The position numbers and the translations under genes were made by a program. Positions 14,379 to 26,300 of a stretch of 64,000 nucleotides of DNA are shown one piece after another. Under the pieces are notes generated by a model. It was not told where the DNA came from and ran no database searches. It worked only from the letters and a program-made list of their open reading frames with translations. Each line of letters opens with the position of its first letter. Positions within the stretch are counted from its first letter, which is position 1. Source of the stretch: Sphaerolaimus hirsutus (taxonomy: Eukaryota; Nematoda; Chromadorea; Monhysterida; Sphaerolaimidae); contig OZ038453.1 in the NCBI GenBank assembly GCA_964036195.1, positions 5,781,469 through 5,845,468 of the forward strand, in the 5' to 3' direction.

Positions 14379-17300
14379 TTATACCTAAGAAACAAAAACG
14401 TGAATAAATGTCAATTCTGGCCGATTGAATCATGATTAATGCCTTAACCATTCTTGGGAATGGTGGTAGACATGCACCGTTGCGTAGCTTAGATTGTGCT
14501 CTATCAAAATCTACAAACGTTTTGGTGTGTTTGCCATAGCCACTTTATACTTAAGAAACAAAAACATGAATAAATGTCAATTCTGGATGATTGAGTCATG
14601 ATTCATGCCTTAACCATTCTTGGGAATGGTGGTAGACATGCACCGTTGAGTAGCTGAGATCGTGCTCTATCAAAATCTACAAACGTTTTGGTGTGTTTGC
14701 CATTGCCACTTTATACCTAAGAAACAAAAACGTGAATAAATGTCAATTCTGGATGATTGAGTCATGATTCACGCCTTAACCATTCTTGGGAATGGTGGTA
14801 GACATGCACCGTTGAGTAGCTGAGATTGTGCTCTATCAAAATCTACAAACGTTTTGGTGTGTTTGCCATAGCCACTTTATACCTAAGAAACAAAAACGTG
14901 AATAAACGTCAATTCTGGCCGATTGAATCACGATTAACGCCTTAACCATTCTTGGGAATGGTGGTAGACAAGCACCGTTGCATAGCTTAGATTGTGCTCT
15001 ATCAAAATCTACAAACGTTTTGGTGTGTTTGCCAGAGCCACTTTATACCTAAGAAACAAAAACGTGAATAAATGTCAATTCTGGATGATTGAGTCATGAT
15101 TTACGCCTTAACCATTCTTGGGAATGGTGGTAGACATACACCGTTGCGTAGCTGAGATTGTGCTCTATCAAAATCTACAAACGTTTTGGTGTTTTTGCCA
15201 TAGCCACTTTATACCTAAAAAACAAAAACATGAATAAATGTCAATTCTGGATGATTGAGTCATGATTCACGCCTTAACCATTCTTGGGAATGGTGGTAGA
15301 CATGCACCGTTGCGTAGCTGAGATTGTGCTCTATCAAAATCTACAAACGTTTTGGTGTGTTTGCCATAGCCACTTTATACCTAAGAAACAAAAACGTGAA
15401 TAAATGTCAATTCTGGCCGATTGAATCACGATTAACGCCTTAACCATTCTTGGGAATGGTGGTAGACATGCACCGTTGCGTAACTTAGATTGTGCTCTAT
15501 CAAAACCTACAAACGTTTTGGTGTGTTTGCCATAGCCACTTTATACCTAAGAAACAAAAACGTGAATAAATGTCAATTCTGGATGATTGAGTCATGATTC
15601 ACGCCTTAACCATTCTTGGGAATGGTGGTAGACATGCACTGTTGAGTAGCTGAGATTGTGCTCTATCAAAATCTACAAACGTTTTGGTGTGTTTGCCATT
15701 GCCACTTTATACCTAAGAAACAAAAACGTGAATAAATGTCAATTCTGGATGATTGAGTCATGATTCACGCCTTAACCATTCTTGGGAATGGTGGTAGACA
15801 TGCACCGTTGCGTAGCTGAGATTGTGCTCTATCAAAATCTACAAACGTTTTGGTGTGTTTGCCATAGCCACTTTATACCTAAGAAACAAAAACGTGAATA
15901 AATGTCAATTCTGGCTGATTGAATCACGATTCACGCTTTAACCATTCTTGGGAAAGGTGGTAGACATACACCGTTGCGTAGCTGAGATTGTGCTCTATCA
16001 AAATCTACAAACGTTTTGGTGTGTTTGCCATAGCCACTTTATACCTAAGAAACAAAAATGTGAATAAATGTCAATTCTGGATGATTGAGTCATGATTCAC
16101 GCCTTAACCATTCTTGGGAATGGTGGTAGACATGCACCGTTGCGTAGCTGAGATTGTGCTCTATCAAAATCTCCAAACGTTTTGGTGTGTTTGCCATAGC
16201 CACTTTATACCTAAGAAACAAAAACGTGAATAAATGTCAATTCTGGATGATTGAGTCATGATTCACGCCTTAACCATTCTTGGGAATCGTGGTAGACATG
16301 CACCGTTGCGTAGCTGAGATTGTGCTCTATCAAAATCTACAAATGTTTTGGTGTGTTTGCCATAGCCACTTTATACCTAAGAAACAAAAACGTGAATAAA
16401 TGTCAATTCTGGCCAATTTAATCTTGATTCACGCCTTCACCATTTTTGGGAATGGTGGTAGACATGCACCGTTGCGTAGCTGAGATTGTGCTCTATCAAA
16501 ATCTACAAACGTTTTGGTGTGTTTGCCATAGCCACTTTATACCTAAGAAACAAAAACGTGAATAAATGTCAATTCTGGCTGATTGAATCACGATTCACGC
16601 CTTAACCATTCTTGGGAAAGGTGGTAGACATACACCGTTGCGTAGCTGAGATTGTGCTCTATCAAAATCTACAAACGTTTTGGTGTGTTTGCCATAGCTA
16701 CTTTATACCTAAGAAACAAAAATGTGAATAAATGTCAATTCTGGATGATTGAGTCATGATTCACGCCTTAACCATTCTTGGGAATGGTGGTAGACATGCA
16801 CCGTTGCGTAGCTGAGATTGTGCTCTATCAAAATCTCCAAACGTTTTGGTGTGTTTGCCATAGCCACTTTATACCTAAGAAACAAAAATGTGAATAAATG
16901 TCAATTCTGGATGATTGAGTCATGATTCACGCCTTAACCATTCTTGGGAATGGTGGTAGACATGCACCGTTGCGTAGCTGAGATTGTGCTCTATCAAAAT
17001 CTCCAAACGTTTTGGTGTGTTTGCCATAGCCACTTTATACCTAAGAAACAAAAACGTGAATAAATGTCAATTCTGGATGATTGAGTCATGATTCACGCCT
17101 TAACCATTCTTGGGAATGGTGGTAGACATGCACCGTTGCGTAGCTGAGATTGTGCTCTATCAAAATCTCCAAACGTTTTGGTGTGTTTGCCATAGCCACT
17201 TTATACCTAAGAAACAAAAACGTGAATAAATGTCAATTCTGGATGATTGAGTCATGATTCACGCCTTAACCATTCTTGGGAATGGTGGTAGACATGCACC

Positions 17301-19840
17301 GTTGAGTAGCTGAGATTGTGCTCTATCAAAATCTACAAACGTTTTGGTGTGTTTGCCATTGCCACTTTATACCTAAGAAACAAAAACGTAAATAAATGTC
17401 AATTCTGGCCGATTGAATCACGATTAACGCCTTAACCATTCTTGGGAATGGATGTAGACTTGCACCGTTGCGTAGCTGAGATTATGCTCTATCAAAATCT
17501 ACAAACGTTTTGGTGTGTTTGCCATAGCCACTTTATACCTAAGAAACAAAAACGTGAATAAATGTCAATTCTGGCCGATTGAATCACGATTAACGCCTTA
17601 ACCATTCTTGGGAATGGTGGTAGACATGCACCGTTGCATAGCTGAGATTGTGCTCTATCAAAATCTACAAACGTTTTGGTGTGTTTGCCATAGCCACTTT
17701 ATACCTAAGAAACAAAAACGTGAATAAATGTCAATTCTGGATGATTGAATCACGATTAACGCCTTAACCATTCTTGGGAATGGTGGTAGACATGCACCGT
17801 TGCGTAGCTGAGATTGTGCTTTATAAAAATCTCCAAACGTTTTGGTGTGTTTGTCATAGCCACTTCATACCTAAGAAACAAAAACGTGAATAAATGTCAA
17901 TTCTGGTTGACTGAATCACGATTAACGCCTTAACCATTCTTGGGAAAGGTGGTAGACATGCACTGTTGCGTAGCTGAGATTGTGCTCTATCAAAATCTAC
18001 AAACGTTTTGGTGTGTTTGCCATAGCCACATTATACCTAAGAAACAAAAACGGGAATAAATGTCAATTCTGGCTGATTGAATCACAATTAACGCCTTGAC
18101 CATTCTTGGGAAAGGTGGTAGACATGCACCGTTGCGTAGCTGAGATTGTGCTCTATCAAAATCTACAAACGTTTTGGTGTGTTTGCCATAGCCACATTAT
18201 ACCTAAGAAACAAAAACGGGAATAAATGTCAATTCTGGCTGATTGAATCACGATTCACGCCTTAACCATTCTTGGGAAAGGTGGTAGACATGCACCGTTG
18301 CATAGCTGAGATAGTGCTCTATAAAAATCTACAAATGTTTTGGTGTGTTTGCCATAGCCACTTTATACCTAAGAAACAAAAACGTGAATAAATGTCAATT
18401 CTGGCTGATTGAGTCACGATTCACGCCTTAACCATTCTTGGGAAAGGTGGTAGACATGCACCGTTGCGTAGCTGAGATTGTGCTCTATCAAAATCTACAA
18501 ACGTTTTGGTGTGTTTGCCACAGCCACTTTATACCTATGAAACAAAAACGTGAATAAATGTCAATTCTGGCTGATTGAATCACGATTCACGCCTTAACCA
18601 TTCTTGGGAAAGGTGGTAGACATGCACCATTGCGTAGCTGAGATTGTGCTCTATAAAAATCTACAAACGTTTTAGTGTGTTTACCATAGCCACTTTATAC
18701 CTAATAAACAAAAACGTGAATAAATGTCAATTCTGGCCAATTGAATCATGATTCACACCTTAACCATTTTTGGGAAAGGTGGTAGACATGCACCGTTGCG
18801 TAGCTGAGATTGTGCTCTATCAAAATCTACAAACGTTTTGGTGTGTTTGCCATAGCCACTTTATACCTAAGAAACAAAAACGTGAATAAATGTCAATTCT
18901 GGCCGATTGAATCACGATTAACGCCTTCACCATTCTTGGGAATGGTGGTAGACATGCACCGTTGCGTAGCTGAGATTGTGCTTTATAAAAATCTCCAAAC
19001 GTTTTGGTGTGTTTGTCATAGCCACTTCATACCAAAGAAACAAAAACGTGAATAAATGTCAATTCTGGCCGATTAAATCACAATTAATGCCTTAACCATT
19101 CTTGGGAATGGTGGTAGACATGCACCGTTGCGTAGCTGAGATTGTGCTCTATCAAAATCTCCAAACGTTTTGGTGTGTTTGCCATAGCCACTTTATATGT
19201 AAGAAACAAAAACGTGAATAAATGTCAATTCTGGCTGATTGAATCACAATTCATGCCTTAACCATTCTTGGGAAAGATGGTAGACATGCACCGTTGCATA
19301 GCTGAGATTGTGCTCTATCAAAATCTACAAACGTTTTGGTGTGTTTGCCATAGCCACATTATACCTAAGAAACAAAAACGTGAATAAATGTCAATTCTGG
19401 CTGATTGAATCATGATTCATGCCTTAACCATTCTTGGGAAAGGTGGTAGACATGCACTGTTGCATAGCTGAGATTGTGCTCTATAAAAATCTACAAATGT
19501 TTTGGTGTGTTTGCCATAGCCACTTTATTCCTAAGAAACAAAAACGTGAATAATTGTCAATTCTGGCCGATTGAATCACGATTAACACCTTAACCATTCT
19601 TGGGAATGGTGGTAGACATGCACCGTTGCGTAGCTGAGATTGTGCTCTATAAAAATCTACAAATGTTTTGGTGTGTTTGCCATAGCCACTTTATACCTAA
19701 GAAACAAAAACATCAATACATGTCAATTCTGGCCAATTGAATCATGATTCACGCCTTAACCATTTTTGGGAAAGGTGGTAAACATGCACCGTTGCGTAGC
19801 TGAGATTGTGCTCTATCAAAATCTACAAACGTTTTGGTGT

Positions 19841-19845
19841 GTTTG
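19841..19845. repeat. Target site duplication of element B, left copy (GTTTG)
   Basis: GTTTG precedes the first base of the B 5' LTR and is repeated at 44941-44945 just after the 3' LTR. In an uninterrupted monomer the site reads GTGTGTTTGCCATAGCC, with one copy of GTTTG. Five bases is usual for BEL/Pao integrases. Confidence 0.93.
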
Positions 19846-20755
19846 TGTGCTGACCGTGGCAAAATGGATGGATAAAGAAATACAGAGAATTGATAATTAG
19901 GCTCATATTTGTCCATTTACCTATTTGTACTATTTTTACATTTCATGCACTACATTAATTTACCACGCAAATTGTATTTCCTGCACTATATTATTTATCC
20001 ATGGAGAATATTTAATTAGGAAAGTGTTTTATGAGTAATCGATATGTTTATGTGGAATATTTAGGTTAAAAGGTCAAATAAGTTATTATTAGGTGTATTA
20101 ACATGAAATTAGGCTCATTCAACTCGTCGTAATTTTCTGATCATTATTATATATACATTTACATGGTTTACTTGTAAGTTGACAAAGTCAAATCTTGTAA
20201 ATATTTATGTGCTGCGTAATTATCTAGGCCAGCGTCCTAATAGAGAAATAGCGCCCTGCACACAACTAGCATTTGCTATACGTATTTATTTCGAGCCCTT
20301 TGCATAGGCATAATTGGTAATACCCTGCTCAAGCTGAAATGTTATAAACCCTGCTCAATTATAGTATCCATTTACCTCGAATAAGTCCCAGTTTACTGTT
20401 TATTCAACATACGTTTCCAGGAAGTGATTATTATTATATTGAATATACCTTGTTCTATTTACGTCATTAGGAACATTTACACCACTATTTACAATTTCCA
20501 AACCCTATCATATTAGTTCCAATGTGCGTCAATGTTTTCTGACAAATTGAACCAAATTAGTAAATCGGCCGAGTTTGCCGACTTCGCGCCTCTCAAGATT
20601 AATAGTTTTTCCATTAGCCCAATTTGTACCTGGTATTTCTTTACCATAAGTATTTGAATGTATGCACGCGCAGTATAACGCAACTGTTTCGGCTAGATGT
20701 GTTTATTTGTTGCATTTATGACTTATTTGTGCATTTGAATTTAGGAATTTACTGT
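19846..20755 (+). repeat. Element B 5' LTR, left part (910 bp)
   Basis: The sequence starts TGTGCTGACCGTGGC and matches the intact 3' LTR of B (from 43682) over its first 910 bases with about eight differences. It breaks off after GAATTTACTGT, where element A is inserted. This part should contain U3. It holds an AT-rich TATATATAC stretch near 20150 and two CCCTGCTCA motifs between about 20320 and 20360. No coding sequence is supported. Confidence 0.95.
20751..20755. repeat. Target site duplication of element A, left copy (ACTGT)
   Basis: ACTGT lies directly before the A 3' LTR and again at 33343-33347 directly after the A 5' LTR. The intact 3' LTR of B has a single copy at this place (GAATTTACTGTAGCTG). 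This proves that A inserted into B after B was already in place. Confidence 0.95.
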
Positions 20756-22055
20756 TGTGATGAAGCCACCGAAGTCAGCGTCTTCTACCACCGAATCCGG
20801 CAACTCCAAGACCGTAGTGAGAAACGGCCTTTAGGGTGGTTGATTTCCCGTTGTAGCCGAACGTCCACTTGTCGACAGCCAAGTTGAGTTTATTTCGTAG
20901 TTGTGTGTTGAAAAGGGGGTTCGAATTGTTTCAGGTACTTTATTTTGATCAGATACAGCGTGTTACAAAAGCGCAAAGTCTAGCGAGCTTCCTAATCGAA
21001 GTTTCTATCGCTAGCTTATTTTCGTTCAGTAGCTTGGGGTCCGCAGACTGAAGTAAAAACTTCCAAAGTAGCTAAGACACGGAAAATAATGTATAAAACA
21101 CAGCTACAGTAAATTCCTAAATTCAAATGCACAAATAAGACATAAATGCAATAATAAGACACATTTAGTTGAAACAGTTGGCTTATTTTACGCGTGCATA
21201 CATTCAAATACTTATGGTAAGGAAATACCAGGTACAAATTGGGCTGATGGAAAAACTATTAATCTTGAGAGGCGCGAAGTCGGCAAACTCGGCGGATTTA
21301 CTAATTTGCTTCAATTTGTCAGAAAACATTGACGCACATTGGAACTAATATGATAAGGTTGGGAAATTATAAATAGTGGTGCAAATGTTCCTAATGACGC
21401 AAATAGAACATGGTATATTCAACACAACAATAATAATCACTTCCTGAAAACGTATAATTCATAATTAACAAATTGAGACTTATTTGGAGTAAATGGGTAT
21501 TGTAATTGAGCAGGGTCTATAATATATTCAGCTTGAACAGGGTATTATAAATATCAATATAATATGAGTAGTGAGCAGGGTTATGCTAAATATGCCTACG
21601 CGAAGGGCTCTAATAAACATGTACAGTAAATGCTAGTTACATACAGGGCGCTATTTCTCTGTTAGTACGCTGGCCTAGATAATTACGCAGCACATAAATA
21701 TTTACAAGATTTGACTTTATCAACTTGCAAGTAAACTATGTAAATGTATATATAATAATGATCAGAAAATTACGGCAAGTTGAATGAACCTAATTTTATA
21801 TTAATACACCTAATAATAACTTATTTGACCTTTTAACCCAAATATTCCACATAAACATATCAACAACTTATAAGACACTTTCTTAATTGAATATTCTCCA
21901 TGGATAAATAATATAGTGCAGGAAATATGAATTGCGTGGTAAATAAATATAGTGCATGAAAGGTAAAACAGTGCAAATAAGTAAATGTACGAATATGAGC
22001 CTAATTATCAATTCTCTGTATTTCCTTATCCATTCATTTTGCCACGGTCAGCACA
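20756..22055 (-). repeat. Element A 3' LTR (1,300 bp)
   Basis: Read on the plus strand it starts TGTGATGAAGCC and ends GTCAGCACA, so in the sense direction it is TGTGCTGAC...TCATCACA. The eight-base ends form an inverted repeat with one mismatch. It is nearly identical to 32043-33342. Three CCCTGYTCA motifs lie between about 21508 and 21585. Open frames of 60-73 codons inside recur in every LTR and have no coding support. Confidence 0.96.
20939..20944 (-). promoter_or_regulatory. Candidate poly(A) signal AATAAA in element A 3' LTR
   Basis: In the sense direction AATAAA lies about 190 bases before the LTR end and is kept at the same place in the LTRs of B and C. A second AATAAA-type hexamer lies about 50 bases closer to the LTR end. 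Which one defines the end of R cannot be told from sequence alone. Confidence 0.45.
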
Positions 22056-22069
22056 CTCAAGGCGGAAGA

Positions 22070-22096
22070 GTTGCTGCACCCCGTTGTTGCAGCAAC
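22070..22096 (-). other. Perfect hairpin between Env stop and 3' LTR of element A
   Basis: GTTGCTGC and GCAGCAAC form an 8-bp perfect stem around an 11-nt loop containing GGGG. It starts one base after the stop codon, and its distal end lies 14 bases before the 3' LTR. The same hairpin is at 43641-43667 in B. A polypurine tract would be expected here, but the bases before the LTR (CCGCCTTGAG) are not purine-rich. Confidence 0.75.
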
Positions 22097-22097
22097 G

Positions 22098-23384
22098 TCA
22101 CATGCTGGTGGTGGTAGGCGCCAAAGTGATGATGAGTGGCGTTTCCACAGTTGCCTCGGTGGTGAATGTGGTCGTGCGCGAAGTCGTGGGTGTGCGTGAA
22201 GTTGCAGGTTCAATTGCTGGTGATGCCAACGCCGACCTAGCCTGATGATGAAGTAGGTAGTTGCCCGTATCGCTTCCTGCGCGTTCGCGTGAGGTGAATT
22301 TGCGAATATCAGGCAAGTGAACACTGTCTCTGTTCCTGGCTCTGACTTGTCCCTCATCAGCTGAACTTTCATCTGGCTGAACGTATGCTGATAGTGACTT
22401 TGCCATTCTGTCCTCTGTTTCTGCTCTCCTGGCAAATCTGACGGACTGTGTTGAGTTGGATCTGGCTCTCCTCTTGATTGCTGGTCTCAACTCTGTCTTG
22501 CACACTTTTTTCTGTGGATAATTGGTCTCTTTCTGAGTTGATTTCTTGATAGTATATCTGATGGCTCTGAAGCATAGCCATATGCATTTGAACGGACACA
22601 CTATGCATTTCCTTATGCATGTGTATACGCATGGTGGAATCACTGGCTTCCCTGTGGCAATTCTCCAATTGTACCACAGGTATCCTGCAGCTACGATTCC
22701 GGCTATCAGGATTGTGATCCCCAGCAGCATTGCGATCGTGTTGATAATCACTTGAAAGGGTCCTTTCAGCATTCCTCCCATAAAGTTGGTGTACCCTTTT
22801 GACACTCCAGATATGTAGTGACTATATGCCTTGCCGATTCCTGCTGCTGTCTGTCCAATTCCAGCTCCAATGCCTTCTATTGAATTTCTGATCACTCTGG
22901 AATCTAATGACATGTCTGCTGTGTAATCGATCAACTGGTTCTGCACATGCTCCAAATTCTGTAGTCTCTGAATCTGGCCTCTGACATCCATGAAATTGGT
23001 TGCTCTGTTGACAATGTTGGTGAACAGGTGAGGCGCGTCAAACGTGAAGGCCTGCCACTGTCCTTTCCATGTCATTTCAATTGGCGTCTCTGTGACATGC
23101 ACCATTCCATGTGCGGACTTCCACTGTCCATGTTCATTTCTGTACAGGTGCGGTGTGGTGTGGCTGCAGTCCTCTTCTGGTGATTTCTCCACCAATTCTC
23201 TGCTGCCTGGGCTCTTGAACCACAAGGGCCCGTCTTTGTCCAATCTCATTGGTGTGTATTTGTAGCATGTCTCTCCCACTTTTCCTGTCTGATAAATTAT
23301 GTATGGCTGCACTTCCTTGCATTCCCAAAACATAATTGCTTCTCCAGCCCATCCTGCATGAACATCCTGTCTTCCCAGCATGGC
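22098..23384 (-). pseudogene. env: Element A envelope-like glycoprotein, C-terminal part
   Basis: This part continues in frame after the second TGA; the first ATG is at 23381. It holds the end of the ectodomain, then a Gly/Ala-rich membrane-proximal stretch (GIGAGIGQTAAGIG), a transmembrane segment of about 24 residues (near 22739-22668) and a tail of about 188 residues. The tail opens with six Cys spaced every 3-4 residues (PPCVYTCIRKC...), then a strongly basic part with KRRAR, and ends in Ser/Thr-rich low complexity. The Gly-rich region next to the anchor recalls class III fusion proteins such as herpesvirus gB and chuvirus glycoproteins; this is inference, not shown. Confidence 0.8.
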
Positions 23385-26300
23385 TCAAATCCCCAATGTT
23401 GGATCGATGCGGAAAAGCTGAGTCAACATGTCCAGCTGGTTCTTGCGAAGTTGACATAGTTGATGCCATACAATCGCAAATTGTGCCTGAGTCATCTCTC
23501 TGACCACATGTTGCAGGAATTGAAACTTGGAGTTTCTGTCGTCCAATCTGGCATACAATGTTCCACTGATTGTCGACTCTCTCGCCTCCACTATCTTTCC
23601 TGGCATTGCCCATTCTACAGGCACATCTTCTCTTCTGTCAAACTGGATGAATACACCTCCTTGATCGGTGTAGTATGTGTCTCCCGGAACACATTCTGAA
23701 CCAATTGGCCTCTTTGTCTTGTTGCTGTGGGAGTATGCTGCTTGCAACTTTGACACAATAATTGTCTGGCCAGATATTTCTGATTTGAATCTGCCAATTC
23801 TCTCATATGCACATTGATGCTTGAAATTCTCCGTATCCCACACGGTGATTCCATAATTGTGGTCTCTGCAATGTCCTATCATGGCTCTACACTGGCTGAA
23901 ATCTTGCAAGTCACTGATTACAGTCTTTCCACCGAGTGAAGCCACGGTTCCTTCTTCCATGTAGAAGTTACTGACGACATTTTCTTTGTCATGACAACAC
24001 CATGAATATTCCACATTCAAGGTTTGATTGGTTGTCCACACTCTGGGCTCCATTTCTACCAAAGGTGTTCCTCTAAACATCTTGTGAATTCTTGCATAGT
24101 TACAGGCTACTACGCCAACTTGCTGGTATTTCTCAAAATTGCCTGTAATGCCTTTCGCTCCCCAGAAACTGGTGTGCGTGATGATTTCTTTGATTCTGAT
24201 GTAGCATCTGTATGCTTTTTCTTTCTGTGGAATCTGTCTCTGTGCGTAAAGTGTAACTTTCATTGCCTTGACAAAATTCCTTGGTGGGATATGGCACTGC
24301 ACTTCTTCAGGAACTGTAAGCGCATGTCCATGCCTTCCACTGGTGCAAATCTGATACTTCTGGCTTTGTGAGCTGATCACTTGTTCCACAGGATGATCCT
24401 TGATTGCATCCTTGAATCTCTCATAAGTCTGCATTTCTCTGACAGATTTTGGTGGCCATTCTGAAGGCAAAGGCGGCAATCCATGACGCGCTGCCAATGA
24501 TGGTGGCCTTACTGTCGAGGTTTCTAGAACATATGTTCTGGAAAATACTTCGCTGTAAGCTTTGCCAGCTTCTCTCAGCGTTGCTGACTCTGACATGCCT
24601 GTCAGCATCAACACCATGCACAGTATTCCAATCACTAGACTGCTGGTGGTTGCTGTGGCTTTCCCTGTCGCACTCCTCAGGACTCTATCCGATGCTGAGT
24701 TCCTCTGAGCAGGGTTTTGAGCAGGGTTTGGTATAGAGTCTCTGTTTGAGCTCTGATTTCTGACATGTTTCTGGACAATTACTGGGTCCAGTAAATCCAC
24801 TTTGACTGTCACTGCTGTCTCTGGGATATCCATTGTCTTTGAATTGATTTCCAGTGGATACAATTGATTGACTGGTCTGCTGACCACATTTCTGTTGGCA
24901 GTTCTGACTTTTGCTGAGCGAATCTGTCCATCTTTGCTGGGCTCTAACTGCTCGATGCGACCCATCTTCCATGCACCTCTGGGCATGTTCTCTTCATAAA
25001 TCAGCACAACTTCATACACTTTGGGTTCTTGAGTCACTGTCAATCTGCCATGTTTGTGCGTCACCTGAGTCCTTTCCCTCAAGCTCGGGATGTACTCTTG
25101 ATGCCACAAGTCCCAGAACTTATCCAAAGTTTGCTGGGTTGTCTCCCAATATTTCTGCAGTTTCGCTGCGTTATCCATTCTGGGCACGAATTCTCCATCT
25201 TTGTCTGCGTCAAACTGTGGTGCTCCAATTTGACTCTCCCCTGTCAGGAAGTCTTTCGGTGTCAGAACTCTGAGGCTCTTCACATCACCATAGATGTAAG
25301 AGATTGGCCTGCTGTTGATCACTGCCTCGACTTCTGGCAGAAGTGTCAACAATTCTTGCAGGGTTAATATTCTGTGCCCCACAGCTGCCTTGAAATGTTT
25401 CTTGGTGATGCCCACCATTCTCTCATAGACTCCTCCTTGCCATGGTGCCATAGGAGTCGTCATGTTCCACTGGATTTGTTGCTGTGAACAGTAAGTCTGT
25501 ACTGCTCCACTTTTGACCATTTCTGACCATTCCTTTCCAGTATTAATGGCCTTGTCAGTGCTTGTGCTGAGCACTTTCTCTGTCAACTTGAATTGCGTTG
25601 CATTGTCTGAAATAACTGCTTCAGGCTTTCCACGCCTGGCGATGAATCTCCTGACTGCGTTCAGGAATTCTTGTGCTGTCATGTCCAGCACACTTTCCAG
25701 GTGAACTGCTCGTGTCATCATACATGTGAACAAACAGATCCACATCTTCCTGTGATCTTTATCCACTTTGTACCAAACTGGTCCCAAATAATCTAAGCCC
25801 GTGTACTGGAACGGTCTGGCTCTTTGAACTCTGGTTTCTGGTAAATCTGGCATTGGTGGAAGCTGGTACGGCTTCGCTCCCAATTTTTTACAGATCGGGC
25901 AGGTTCTTGTCACATCGTAGATCACCCGTCTGCCCTGTGTAATCCAGTACTTTTGTCTGATTGCTGCCAATGTATGTTGCACTCCTGTGTGCATCAACTT
26001 CTCATGCTGGTCTCTGACGATCAGCTGAGTCACTGTAGCCGTTGCTGGCAACAGTATGAGTGGCACTGTGACCTCCTGTGGGTCAGTATGCTCCATTCGG
26101 CCGTGGCACTTCAGGATTCCATCCCGATGCATTTGCACATTGAGCCATTTGATCAACTGCTGGTCTGCAACTGTTTTCTTGCCATTCTGGCTGCCTTTGC
26201 TGTGGCCTGTTGCCAGAATCTCTGCCACTCCTTTGTAATGATTTTGTTGCGTCACTTTGATCCAATATTTCAACGCAATCTCTCTCTCTTCAATGCTGAT

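Larger units (their letters stand above)
1..19845. repeat. 166-bp tandem satellite array, left block (about 119 monomers)
   Basis: A single monomer repeats head to tail. The landmark GTAGACATGC recurs at 24, 190, 356 and 522, always 166 bases apart. Most of the monomer is strongly conserved. Variation concentrates in a window of about 45 bases around the segment following CAATTCTGG and ending at TTGGGAA, and at CpG sites such as GTTGCGTAGC/GTTGCATAGC. The monomer length is close to one nucleosome repeat, as in many centromeric or pericentromeric satellites; that role is inference. No gene is supported inside; short open frames here are repeats of the monomer. The array is cut at 19845 by element B and resumes in phase at 44941. 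Confidence 0.97.

Noticed and set aside
18810..19055. Open frame of 81 codons inside the satellite (a similar one at 53374-53616)
   Set aside because: The frame follows the monomer, exists only where chance changes remove stops, and repeats the same peptide twice.
1..19845. Regular repeats as a possible CRISPR array
   Set aside because: The whole 166-bp unit is conserved with no unique spacers; this is a tandem satellite in a eukaryotic context.
1..19845. A CENP-B box in the satellite monomer
   Set aside because: I searched the monomer by eye on both strands for the core TTCG...A..CGGG pattern and did not find it.
19846..20755. The left B LTR fragment as a solo LTR of a separate insertion
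   Set aside because: Its missing 349 bases are found at 33348-33696 with the ACTGT duplication, so it is the interrupted 5' LTR of B.
20624..21237. Open frames of 60-87 codons in the LTRs, recurring at 32156-32524, 33477-33677, 44721-44921 and 54676-55044
   Set aside because: They lie in LTR sequence on either strand and recur only because the LTRs are copies; no domain or codon signal.
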